Origin: Cryptomeria japonica
Taxonomy: Eukaryota > Streptophyta > Pinopsida > Cupressales > Cupressaceae
Length of the DNA stretch: 64,000 nucleotides
Assembly (NCBI RefSeq): GCF_030272615.1
Contig: NC_081409.1
Coordinates: 613,662,755 to 613,726,754 of the forward strand
Direction: 5' to 3'
Shown piece after piece: positions 1-11,841 of the stretch; position 1 is the first letter of the stretch; every line of letters begins with the position of its first letter. The position numbers and the translations under genes were made by a program. The notes beneath the pieces are model-generated. The model made no database searches. It saw nothing but the letters and a program-made list of their open reading frames with translations, and was not told the origin of the DNA.

Positions 1-77
<77 letters not shown>
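1..77. repeat. (TA)n microsatellite
   Basis: Uninterrupted TA dinucleotide run. The same position in LTR copy b has only a few TA units, while copy c has about 43, so it is hypervariable between LTR copies. Confidence 0.95.
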
Positions 78-80
<3 letters not shown>

Positions 81-362
81 TATATATATATTTCTTTATA
101 TATATTTATCTATTAATTATATGTGAGGATAATTTTAAAATATACCTTATTAACAAATTACTCATGAAAAACAAACCCTAACAAAAATATATAAATAATA
201 AGTTTCCCTTACATATTTTATTATAACTCATTTTTTTGTTATTACCCTAAACCTAACCAGGCTAGGGTCTCATTTATTTTTTTCTTGCTTTGTTTTGCAA
301 GGTGGCAGCCATGGAAGGGCGCTTGACGAAGGGGAGGAAGAGGCGGCGGTGTCGGGTGGGCA

Positions 363-672
363 CCACTATGTGTCCACACAGTGGAGGCCGCCGCACCACT
401 GTGTGTCCACACAGTGGCGGGCACAGTTGCACACCACTGTGTGTCCACACAGTTGCAGCTGTGGCTGAGACTATGTGTCCAGACAGTGGAAGTCGCGCAG
501 ACAACACTGTGTGTCCACACAGTGGAAGCCGCGCGACTGACCACTATGCGTCCACACAGTGGAAGCCGCGTGACTGACCACTATGCGTCCACACAGTGGA
601 AGCCGCGGGGACGACCACTGTGTGTCCACACAGTGAAGGCCGAGGGCCATCCACTGTGTGTCCACATAGTGG
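363..672. repeat. Array of nine 22-bp palindromes in LARD-A LTR a
   Basis: Nine near-identical units start at about 363, 396, 434, 468, 504, 541, 578, 615 and 651. The consensus has 10-nt arms CCACTGTGTG and CACACAGTGG around a central TC, so each unit is an almost perfect palindrome. GC-rich spacers of 11-16 nt (GGAAGCCGCG-like) separate them. Because the repeat lacks stops in several frames it produces short pseudo-proteins on both strands (motifs such as VCPHSGG or TVWTHSG). I do not consider these genes. The array lies in the distal part of the minus-strand LTR. Confidence 0.9.
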
Positions 673-847
673 TTTTGGCCCTTTGGCCTTTCCCCCCATG
701 TTATTGAAAAATTCCTTTTTTTAAGTTTTTTTTTTTTGTTTTATATATATATATTTTTATTTAATATATATATATTACATGCATAATATTACATGACCTT
801 TTAACAGATCCATTTAAAAGAGGAATTTCCAAGATCAAAACAATGTA

Positions 848-958
<111 letters not shown>

Positions 959-3743
959 TGTCTAGCTAGGATTGAGATAAACTAATTAGTTTAGGTTTAT
1001 TTTCTACAAATAATTTACTGTTAGAATTAAATAAATTATTTCAGGCAACTATATAAATAGGATATTATAAAAAAAATAGGTAGACATTTAACTTTAGATT
1101 TTGATTTCTGCTACAAGTGTAAATAATAGAATTAAGTGAACTTAAACACAACTATATGAATCTAGAATTTATTAAAAGAATTCTTTAGAGATGGCTATAA
1201 TAACTTTTAGATTTTATTTTATGCAAATAAATAAAAATGACAGATTTAAATAACTAAATCTGCACCTCCATGTACAGATCTAAATTTTAGATTTTATTTA
1301 CAACCTACTACAAACATGCATAGCTATTACTTTCCTTTCCTATTTTATTTCATTTTAAGTACATAAAGAATAAAATAAATTTCTTTCTTTTCGAAATATC
1401 ATAAACACAACAAATGTTATTTTCAGAGTTATAGAAACAAATCCTAGAATACTCATTTCTTTTCTGCAAAATAGCATAATAAAATATTACATTCCTCTAA
1501 AACGTATTTAAAAGACACTATTGTCAACTTTACAAATGGATCTCTCCTTTCAAATAAATGAGGTCTTTAAAAATAATAGATACATTTCTTTTCAAAATAC
1601 AACATTGCTGCAACTTAAAATGTAAATATTCCATTTTCCAAATCCTTTTCTGCAACCACATAACTCCAGCAAACTTCCACTTGTCCTATTCTTTTATTCC
1701 AACAACCTGCAAATAAATCATAGGCTATGACCATGGAGTGCTCACCTCCTAGCCTAGGCTAACTAGTAGCCACCCTCGAGGTTGGAGAACCAAGCCCTAG
1801 ACCGGTTACACACATGCAAACTCAACAAGCAGGAGAAAACAATCACAACATATTCCCATCTTAGGGCTACACTGCACCACACAATGTGATGTCTTTTCAA
1901 GGGTAGTAGTGGACCAAGTACCCTAAGGAGATTGCAAGTATGGCAAAACAAAAAGCCACCTCATGGCAAACCAATCACATGATAAGTATAACAACCCACA
2001 TCCTTATGGCCCCCAAGGCATTCATGCCTTATTTCCCTCCTTATGACCCCCAAATGCATAAACAATCCATGCAGCAAGGGTCACATAAATATCCCTTGTG
2101 ATCACTCTCATAACGACAACTTCTCACTCGAGGGCTATCAAACTTCTACCACCCACAAGACCATCCTCTCTCCCAAGAGTAGGAGGCCTTGGTTACTCCC
2201 AAAGCACATAAAATGCATACAATAAGTAAAATATAGAACACAAATAATTTTTCCAAGGAAAACATACAAGAAACTAGCCTTTTTACACAAGTAATTCTTT
2301 TCTACATAACATGCAATATGAAAAACATTACAAGAAAAGTTAAACCAACCTTCAAACTGCCCAAAGGTATGCTAGATTAGTTGAGGATGAGCAGCCCAAA
2401 TCCACAATCCCTTGCTTCTCTACATTTAGCCAAATTCCTAAAACCAAATCTATCTTTTCTTTCAAAAAATTTTGTTTCCATAAATGAAGAGTGGGTGCTT
2501 TCTCACAAAATCTCTCATTCTTGCCTAAGAATACCTCGGTGAGAGTTCTCGCAGGTTTCTAAAATTGAAAAAGGAAAAGTCAAAAAATGATCTAAAAGGA
2601 TCTCTCATCAAAAAGGAAAGTTAACAACTTAGGTGATGCCTTCTAATTTTCAATTTTCGCTCAACTTAGGAAAACCACTTTTTAGGATGTCTAAATGGTC
2701 ACATGGGAGTTGAAACATGCCTAAAATTACTCCTAACCCTTAGGTATACCTTATGGGCTTTAGGAAACACTCTTAAACTACCCCTAGGTGTCCATTTAAC
2801 CCCTTTTAAACCCCTCTGAAGTTAATTTTCGGGTCAAACTTAAGTTGACCACCCCAAAGATTCTCTTCCCAAGGCAATTATGGAATCACATTAAACTAAT
2901 TGAAAAAGCTATGGTTAAACAACTCCCTCCAAGAGACAATTTAAAAAAAAACCAAAATGTAAATCAACACATGTGTCAAGTGACACAATAAAAATGCTTT
3001 TACAAAATTATACATGAAATCTTGTCTCTTGTTGGATTTACACAAATAAATAAATTCAATCTAACACACATGCAACATCCACTTTTACAAATAAAATACT
3101 ATACAAATGGGGTGTTGTCTCTCCAAATAGACAAACCCTGGTTTTATGAATGTACATAGGTCTAGGTTTGGTTCTCCATAATATTTCCATGGTCACATGG
3201 ATAATTTTCCTGGGCATCTCAATTACACATTAGTAATTCCAAATAATCTCATATAATATAAAACACATGAATACGAATACACATCAAACACTCTGCATAC
3301 AATATACATTTAAACAAATCAATACATCTTACATCGAAACAACTCCACAAAAGCAATTATCATAAGTCTCATAATTTTGATCCATACATAAAACATACAT
3401 CCTATTTCTATCATCATAGTGAAGTCCTGCAAATCCAATAATGACATATATCATCTCAAATTTATCCTATTATGAAATCATATATAGTTCTATATCCTAA
3501 CGCATATATATGAAGCATCAACATACATCGATGTAATCCAAATCATGGAATCTTATAAGTTCTAAATCCATAATGCATAAAAATGTACACCTCAAGGTGA
3601 AATGGTTTCATGACCTGGTTCAATTACTTTTCTCACCAATCTATCTGTCTAACATTGCCCATCCTATTGAATTATAGCATTTATTAGTAGGGTCAAACAT
3701 GGTCAACTAAGTTAGTCAAAGCTTGGTTGGGGAGGGCCTTACA

Positions 3744-3755
3744 TCCTCCTCCCCT
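3744..3755 (-). promoter_or_regulatory. Polypurine tract of LARD-A (first internal domain)
   Basis: On the minus strand AGGGGAGGAGGA directly precedes the LTR start TGTAAGG. This is the expected position and composition of the plus-strand primer in LTR retrotransposons, and it fixes the minus orientation. Confidence 0.8.
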
Positions 3756-6700
3756 AGAGTTGAACTTACTCCTAGAAGTCGCATGATTAGATTTCCGAAG
3801 TAGGGACATAACATTTCCCACAATTTTCAATAAGTTACTCAAGATCTTATCTTGCCTACTAGAAAGGTGAAATACCCAAATCAACTTATTATTGTAATTA
3901 ACTTACTATCTTCACAAGGTTAAATTCTTAGTATTTTTATTACATTTCCCTTCGATCTCGGGTAGATGTTTACAAGTACTATCTTTCAACAAGTTTCATT
4001 AATGCACCATCCAAATTATATCAATAACACACATCAACTCCCACAATCAAGGTTACACATGATAGTTTACTTATTAATTTCTACGAGTCATACTTATTAA
4101 GGGTTCGTGTAAAACATGTTTATCCAACCACAATTGTCATTCATGCTTGCCTCTAAGAGAATTGACATCACAGTTTACCAAAATGAATCTGCTTATTCTA
4201 CATCAAGACGCCTCATTAGGGTGTTAATAAAATATTTATTAAACCGTCCTAGGTACATAATTTCTTCCAACTTCCTTAGGTAACAAGGTCTAATCAAATT
4301 TAGGTTCTTCAAATCTGCCCCTATATATGGTAGTTTCCTACCACTAGGGATTACAATGTTTATATACTTCTAGGCTCCAAGGTTTAAGTTTCATAGGGTA
4401 CATTATTTCGCAATTTCCAAACATTAAGATACATAACAATCCCATTCCAAGGGAGTGATGGAAATTATTAATACTTATTTTAGATATCATCCACACAATC
4501 ATCCCCATACACATGCCAAATTTACCAGTCGACAAACATCACTTTCGCGATTCATTAGGTCTAGGTCACACTATTGTTATAAATTTTTCTCTTTTAGATT
4601 ACTCGCAATTAATTTTACTTAGGAGGATATTCCTTCATTTATCTTAATTTAATAAAATATATTCTTTGTTAATTCTTTGTGGCCAATTTCACTCCTTGCA
4701 GTATTCTACCTTGACACACTATCAATGGTTCAATGAACATGATAGACATTACACAAATCACATCACTAGGGCTAGCTATAGCAACCATCAAAATGACCAC
4801 TTGATACTTTAAAAGGTCAAAATAAAAATTACTTTTACCAATTCCCTTCAAAAGAAGAAAAATGTCGGCAATTGAAAGATATTAAAAGTAGAAACATGGC
4901 AAGTGCCATAGTTCCAATAAAAAGAAACATAAATTTAGTGGTCCTCTCTTCATAAAAAAATCAATAAAATAAATAAAGAAAAGTACTAGCCCCTAGGTCA
5001 CAATATACTTTTCAAAGAAAGTTGAAAATACTGACGACTCAAAACTCGAAACAAGATGACCATATTGGTAAAAACCCTTGGGAGTAACCGCAACACCTTA
5101 GACAAGATCACATGTCCTGAGTGTGTTAGGAAGTGATTGTTAGACTCTTAAGGTTCTTAGATTCTTTATAATCCTTTATTGATTTATGAAATAAATTCTT
5201 ATACGCAAGAGATCTCATTCATTTTAATAAATCATGTTCCATTTTAACCTTCACGTGCTTACTATTTCAAGCAACACTTTCCGATATAATCCACTATCTA
5301 TGTAGGGTTATTAACATCCTTAGTTATATTCTAACAGGTGAGTGTACTAACTCTACCATTCTCCATCCATTCCTTGTTCACTAAATTTTTTTGAACACTT
5401 AATTATACGCAATCTATGCTTAATTTGAGGTTAAAGCTTAACAAGCTGATCCAACAAAACCTAAGGTCTCGATAAAATTCCTAGGCGATAGGGTTAAGAA
5501 AATTACTAACATAACAATTACGATAACTCCTATTATCAAGCGGATTGAATAAAGTTTATAAGGGCAATAATAATTTCACTCAAAAGTCCCTTTCATTTCA
5601 GTTGCGTTTAGTAGTACTTAATTAGATCATCTTCTACAAAATAGACATTTATATAGTTACTTGGTTCAATATCAATTATTTAATAATTATCCAGTTTCCT
5701 CCATCCTGTTAATACATTCTTCCTTAATAAATTAATTTAATATTGCTTCTATTAATTATCGTAATATGATAAACCTTGATTCAATGTTATGTGGTAGGTC
5801 AAGCATCATCACTCTCATGTCTTACACACGCAGTTGATAGTTCGTTAAAATTGACACTTGTTTACTTAGAACCACTTAGGATTTGTATAATGTATTCATA
5901 TAATTTTACTAGGGATGTCATTTAGTTTCTTAGCACCTTATGCTAGCCCCTTATATTTTCATCTTGAACATTCACTTGCCTTCATTAGGTAGGAGCTTGT
6001 TGCCAATATACTAACACTTAAGGTTAAGAGTCATTTGGGGTGGAATTATTGTCAAGTAAGATCGATAATAGTTGACAACAATTTCTACCCACACATTTCA
6101 AGACATATTTCAAACAACTCAGAGAGTGGACTTATTCTCTCCTACTTCACGTATGCAACTATGAAGTCAAGGGGGTGTGCACTCAAAAAGTGACCAACAC
6201 CCATCCTTTAAATTAAAATTTAGTAAAAGGGGAGTTGTCCCGTTCCATATTACTTATTTATATTTACTTACTAGCGCATTTCCGACATATCACAACCTTC
6301 GATCTCTTCAATCCATAAAAACCACCTTATCTTCATAATATTTTGTTACCCAATTATGGTATAATTAAAGGCATCCAATAGTTACCAATGTCTTAAGACT
6401 CTTGTAATTTTCCTAGTTCTCCCTTGGCTAACCACATAATTCGGCTCCTTATCAATGTTCTCATAAATTATTTTATACTATCAACTAATTCTCATTAAAG
6501 CTTTGGCATCATATTATTGTTATGCTATCTTTCCGTAAGGCATTTCCATTCACATATTGCTTCATCCATACTTAATGTTTTCGCATACTTTCACACTTGA
6601 GTGCAATAATTTGCAAAACTTTTTCAATTGTGCCTAGTAGTTAAATTGTGTTACATACTATCTTGTACCTAGCGACTAACCATGATTGGGTTGCACTTTT

Positions 6701-7804
6701 CTCCTTAGTTTCTGAACGAATATTAGTTACACATTCCTAGATTATAAGATTCTAATTCTTTTACACTCCTTGCACTTCAATGGGGATTTTTGTATGATTC
6801 CCAAATCAGTTCTACTCTCTCTTCCATTATTTAATATCTCCAAGATTATCTTCCCGTAAATGAATTAGTTGAGGTTTTACTTGCTTGTTCCCCCAATTAT
6901 ATAACCATGGATGAAGTTAGGGTTTATTGTAATTACGTGTTTTTACCCAAGAAGTTCATGCCTCCTTTCTCCATATTTTACTCACCTATAGTATCACTAG
7001 GGTTTTCTGATCAAGGGGACTGTCATTCATCAATTTAGTTCTTACCTTCAGGGTTATCCAACTCTAGCTTCACTATATTGCTACAAACAATGTCTAACAA
7101 ATGCTCTTAATAAGAAATCTAGCATAACCACATTCGTTAAGGTACCTAGTCATTAGGATAGGTTAATGCTTCTATCTGAGCTTTGCAAGAGTTCCTTTTA
7201 ACTCTTCTTAATTTATGTCTCCAATGGCGGCCTTGATCTTTTTAACCATCATAATTTCACATAGCTTAACAACTTAACTTGAACTGTGTCAATCTTATTT
7301 ATCCTGTTTATTGTTCTTGTATCTTAGGTCTAACTATCTTGCTTGACTTGCCATTGTCATGAACATATCTCAATGGATGACATTCTTTTAGTTACCATCA
7401 GATGTATTTTATTGTAGTATTTAACTCCTCCTACTTGATTTGATTAGGGAAATTATTGTGTTTAGGTTCAAATTGAATGGTAACCTCATAAGTACAAAAG
7501 ATCTAATTTTTCGTTATTTAAACACTGAAAATACTTCATATAAATAATAATTTAAAATTTTGCAGCGCTTGGGGTTTTTATTATGCCATAAACCTTATGA
7601 CTAATAAGTTCAAATTTCAGGGCTTTTAGTGACCCTTGGAACCCCTTGAATTGATATATGTTGATCTATTGATTTACAAGAATTTTCACTTAGGTTTCAC
7701 TTTGATATTTTGCAAGTTTTCCACCTAGGTGTTATACTTCAAGCCATAGTTTTTTTTTAACTAAGTTATTAATGTAACCCATGTTCACCAATGTTTGAAC
7801 CTAG

Positions 7805-7817
7805 GGCTCTAATACCA
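7805..7817 (-). promoter_or_regulatory. Primer-binding site (initiator tRNA-Met type), LARD-A
   Basis: The minus strand reads TGGTATTAGAGCC three bases from the LTR end. It is complementary to the 3' end of plant initiator tRNA-Met with one mismatch (canonical TGGTATCAGAGCC). Confidence 0.8.
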
Positions 7818-8753
7818 AAATGTCATGCCCAAACTTTTGGGCATGAACGAGATAATTTTTTTTTTTAAATCACAACTTAATAACATTAAATTTGCTAACA
7901 TGCAAAGCTCAAGCAAGTATGTCTTAACTATATGTGAGTTAACTCTAACCACTAACTCAAGTAGGAAAAATATTATTTAAATTAAATGCAGAATACTAAA
8001 ATAATTATTATTTTATCTCATCAATTTAATCCAATAGATTACATTAAATCCAGAAAAATCTAAATTGATTGACAAGGATAATAATAATTTTCAATAGTCA
8101 TAAATAGCTTGTAGGGACTAAATTAATTAGTCCTAGCACTTAGTTAATAATGTCTAAAATTTATTCTAAACAATAATTAAAATGTGATTAACTATATCGA
8201 CAAAAGGGTCAATTAAATTCCTAGCAAAATTTGGACTATAAAGTTAAATCTCAACAATCTATATCTAAGTGGACTAAAAATATTTCCTATAGCCAAATAA
8301 TTACCAACCAAATTTAAATTGCCTAAAAGATAATCTCCAATATAAATTAAAATTTAAGACTTCATATTTAATTGATTATTTAACATATATAATTTATGAA
8401 TGTTTAATAAACCAATTAAATTAAGACAAATCTAAGCATCCATAGTTTTAAACTATATATATATACATATGATTATATATATTTCTTTATATATATTTAT
8501 CTATTAATTATATGTGAGGATAATTTTAAAATATACCTCATTAACAAATTACTCATGAAAACCAAACCCTAACAAAAATATATAAACAATAAGTTTCCCT
8601 TACATATTTTATTATATCTCATTTTTTTGTTATTACCCTAACCCTAACCGAGCTAGGGTCTCATTTATTTTTTTCTTGCTTTGTTTTGCAAGGTGGCAGC
8701 CATGGAAGGGTGCTTGATGAAGGGGAGGAAGAGGCAGCGGTGTCAGGCGGGCA

Positions 8754-8911
8754 CCACTGTGTGTCCACACAGTGGAGGCTACCGCACCATTGTGTGTCCA
8801 CACAGTGGAGGCCGCTGCACCAATGTGTGTCCACACAGTGGCAGGGGCAGCACAATTATGTGTCCACATAGTGGCAACTGCGGGGCAGACAACTGTGTGT
8901 CCACACAGTGG
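8754..8911. repeat. Array of five 22-bp palindromes in LARD-A LTR b
   Basis: Units lie at about 8754, 8787, 8820, 8853 and 8890 with the same arms as in copy a (CCACTGTGTG and CACACAGTGG). The first four start exactly 33 bp apart. The fourth unit has a double change that keeps the inner pairs: TATGTG faces CACATA. Confidence 0.9.
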
Positions 8912-9002
8912 TTTTGGCCCTTTGGCCTTTCCCCCCATGTTATTAAAAAATCTCTTTTTTTAAGTTATTTTTTTTGTTTTATATTATTTTTTTATTTTAT
9001 TT

Positions 9003-9008
<6 letters not shown>

Positions 9009-9036
<28 letters not shown>
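9009..9036. repeat. (TA)n microsatellite
   Basis: About 14 TA units at the position equivalent to 850-957 of LTR a. Confidence 0.9.
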
Positions 9037-9039
<3 letters not shown>

Positions 9040-11829
9040 ATGCATAATATTACATGCAAAATATTACATGAACTTTTAACAGATCCATCTAAAAGAAGAA
9101 TTTCCAGGCTTAAAACAATGTACTTTTTTTTATATATATACTGTTTAGCTAAGATTGGGATAAACTAATTAGTTTAGGTTTATTTTCTGCAAATAATTTC
9201 CTGTCAGAATTAAATAAATTATTTCAGGCAATTATATAAATAGGGTATTATAAAAAAAATAGGTAGACATTTATCTTTAGATTTTGATTACTGTTATAAG
9301 TGTAAATAACATAATTAAGTGAATTTAAACACAACAACTATATGAATCTAGAATTTATTAAAAAAATTGTTTAGAGATGGCTATAATAACTTTTAGATTT
9401 TATTTTTTGCAAATAAATAAAAATGACAGATTTAAATAACTAAATCTGCACCTCCATGTACAAATCTAAATTTTAGATTTTATTTACAGCCTACTACATA
9501 CATGCACAACTATTACATTCCTTTTCTATTTTATTTCATTTTAAGTGCATAAAGAATAATATAAATTTCTTTCTTTTTGAAAATATCATAAACACAACAA
9601 ATGTTATTTTCAGAGTTATAGAAACAAATCCCAAAATACTCATTTCTTTTCTACAAAATAGCATAATAAAATATTACATTCCTTTAAAATGTATTTAAAA
9701 GACAACATTGCTGCAACTTAAAATGTAAATATTCTATTTTTCAAATCCTTTTCTGCAACCACATAACTCCAGCAAACTTCCACTTGTCCTATTCTTTTAT
9801 TCCAACAACCTGCAAATAAATCATAGGCTATGACCATGGAGTGCTCACCTCCCAGCCTAGGCTAACTAGTAGCCACCCCTGAGCTTGGAGAACCAAGCCC
9901 TAGACAGGTTACACACATGCAAACTCAACAAGCAGGAGAAAACAATCACAACATATTCCCATCCTAGGGCTATATTGCACCACACAATGTGATGTCTTTT
10001 CAAGGGTGGTAGTGGACCAAGTACCCTGAGGAGAATGCAAGTATGGCAAAACACAAAGCCACCTCATGGCAAACCAAATACATCATAAGTATACTAACCC
10101 ACATCTTTATGCCCCCTAAGGAATTCATGCCTTATTTCCCTCCTTATGACCCCCAAAGGCATAAACAAGCCATGCAGCAAGGGTCACATAAATATCCCTT
10201 GTGATCACTCTCATAATGAGAGCCTCTCACTTTAGGGCTGTCAAACTTCTACCACCCACAAGACCATCCTCTCTCCCAAGAGTAGGAGGCCTTGGTTAGT
10301 CCCAAAGCACATAAAACACATACAATAAGTAAAACATATAACACAAATAATTTTTCCAAGGAAAACATACAAGAAACTAGCCTTTTTACACAAGTAATTA
10401 TTTTCTACATAACATGCAATATTAAAAATATTACAAGAAAAGTTAAACCAACCTTCAAACTGCCCAAAGGTATGCTAGATTAGTTGAGGATGAGCAGCCC
10501 AAATCCACAATCCCTTGCTTTTCTACATTTAGTCAAATTCCTAAATCCAAATCTATCTTTTCATTCAAAAAATCTTGTCTCCAAAAATGGAGAGTGGGTG
10601 ATTACCCACAAAATCTCTCATTCTTGCCTAAGAAGACCTCAGTGAGAGTTCTTGCAAGTTTCTAAAATTGAAAAAGGAAAAGTCAAAAAAAGATCCAAAA
10701 GGATCTCTCATCAAAAAGGAAAGTTAACAACTTAGGTGATGCCTTCTAATTTTCAATTTTCCCTTAGCTTAGAAAATCAACTTTTAGGGTGTCTAAATGG
10801 TCACATGGGAGTTGAAACATGCCTAAAATTACTCCTAACCCTTAGGTATACCTTATGGCCTTTAGGAAACCCTCTTAAACTACCCCTAGGTGTCCATTTA
10901 ACCCCTTTTAAACCCCTCTGAAGTTAATTTTCGGGTCAAACTTAAGTTGACCACCCCAAAGATTCTCTTCCCAAGACAATTATGGAATCACATTAAATTA
11001 ATTGAAAAAGACATGGTTAAACAACTCCCTCCAAGAGACAATTTAAAAAAAAAAAAAACGTAAATCAACACGTGTCAAGTGACACAATAAAAATACTTTT
11101 ACAAAATTATACATGAAATCTTATCTCTTGTTAGATTTACACAAATAAATAAATTCAATCTAACACACATGCAACATCCACTTTTACAAATAAAATACTA
11201 TACAAACGGGGTGTTGGCTCTCCAAATAGACAAACCCTGGTTTTACGAACGCACATAGGTCTAGGTTTGGTTCTTCATAATATTTCCATGGTCACATGGA
11301 TAATTTTCCTGCTCATCTCAATTACACATTGGTAATTCCAAATAATCTCATATAATATAAAACACATGAATAAGAATACACATCAAACACTACATACAAT
11401 ATACATTTAATCAAATCAAAACATCTTACATCCAAACAACTCCACATAAGCAACTATCATAATTCTCATAATTTTGATCCATACATAAAACATACATCCT
11501 ATTTCTATCATCATAGTGAAGTCCTGCAAATCCAATAATGACATATATCATCTCAAATTTATCCTATTCTGGAATCGGAAAGAGTTCTATATCCTAACGC
11601 ATATAAATGAAGCATCAACATACATTGATGTTATCCAAATCATGGAATCTTATAAGTTCTAAATCTATATTGCATAACAATGTACACCTCAAGGTGAAAT
11701 GGTTCTGTAACCTGGTTCTCACCAATCTATCTGTCTAACATAGCCCATCCTATTGAATTATAGCATTTATTAGTAGGGTCAAACATGGTCAACTAAGTTA
11801 GTCAAAGCTTGGTTGGGGAGGGCCTTACA

Positions 11830-11841
11830 TCCTCCTCCCCT
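11830..11841 (-). promoter_or_regulatory. Polypurine tract of LARD-A (second internal domain)
   Basis: Same AGGGGAGGAGGA on the minus strand, abutting the LTR b end exactly as at 3744-3755. Confidence 0.8.

Larger units (their letters stand above)
3744..7820 (-). mobile_element. LARD-A internal domain 1 (non-coding)
   Basis: About 4.08 kb between PPT (3744-3755) and PBS (7805-7817). I find no gag, protease, integrase or RT motif in any frame; the few frames of 60 or so codons are scattered and without family resemblance. The domain is collinear with the second internal copy (11830-15275 joined to 33738-34358). A large non-coding internal domain flanked by 4-kb LTRs is the definition of a LARD, which depends on proteins of an autonomous partner. 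The segment next to the PPT, including ACTTACTCCT and GAAGTC, is shared with LARD-B. Confidence 0.8.
7821..11829 (-). mobile_element. LARD-A LTR copy b (complete, 4009 bp)
   Basis: This complete LTR begins TGTCATGCCC and ends CTTACA on the plus strand, giving the usual TG...CA termini. A PBS lies immediately to the left and a PPT to the right, so it is the middle LTR of a three-LTR tandem. It is collinear with copies a and c apart from microsatellite and palindrome copy number (five palindromes here against nine in a and three in c). A short deletion relative to copies a and c removes the stretch around 1518-1600 of copy a. No protein is encoded. Confidence 0.88.

Noticed and set aside
363-672. 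CRISPR-like array of regular repeats and spacers
   Set aside because: The sequence is plant nuclear DNA, spacers are themselves similar to each other, and there are no cas genes.
242-707. Overlapping ORFs on both strands rich in VCPHSGG, CVHTVEA or TVWTHSG repeats
   Set aside because: They are translations of the palindrome array; frames are open on both strands because of the repeat, vary with copy number and are absent as units outside LTRs.
7770-7817. Full tRNA-Met-like copy at the LARD-A PBS
   Set aside because: Beyond the PBS only TAACCCA and GAACCT-type words match; the alignment needs gaps and is near chance, unlike LARD-B.
8636-8660. Telomere repeat or interstitial telomere
   Set aside because: Only two CCCTAA units; present at the same place in all LARD-A LTRs, so it is part of the LTR.
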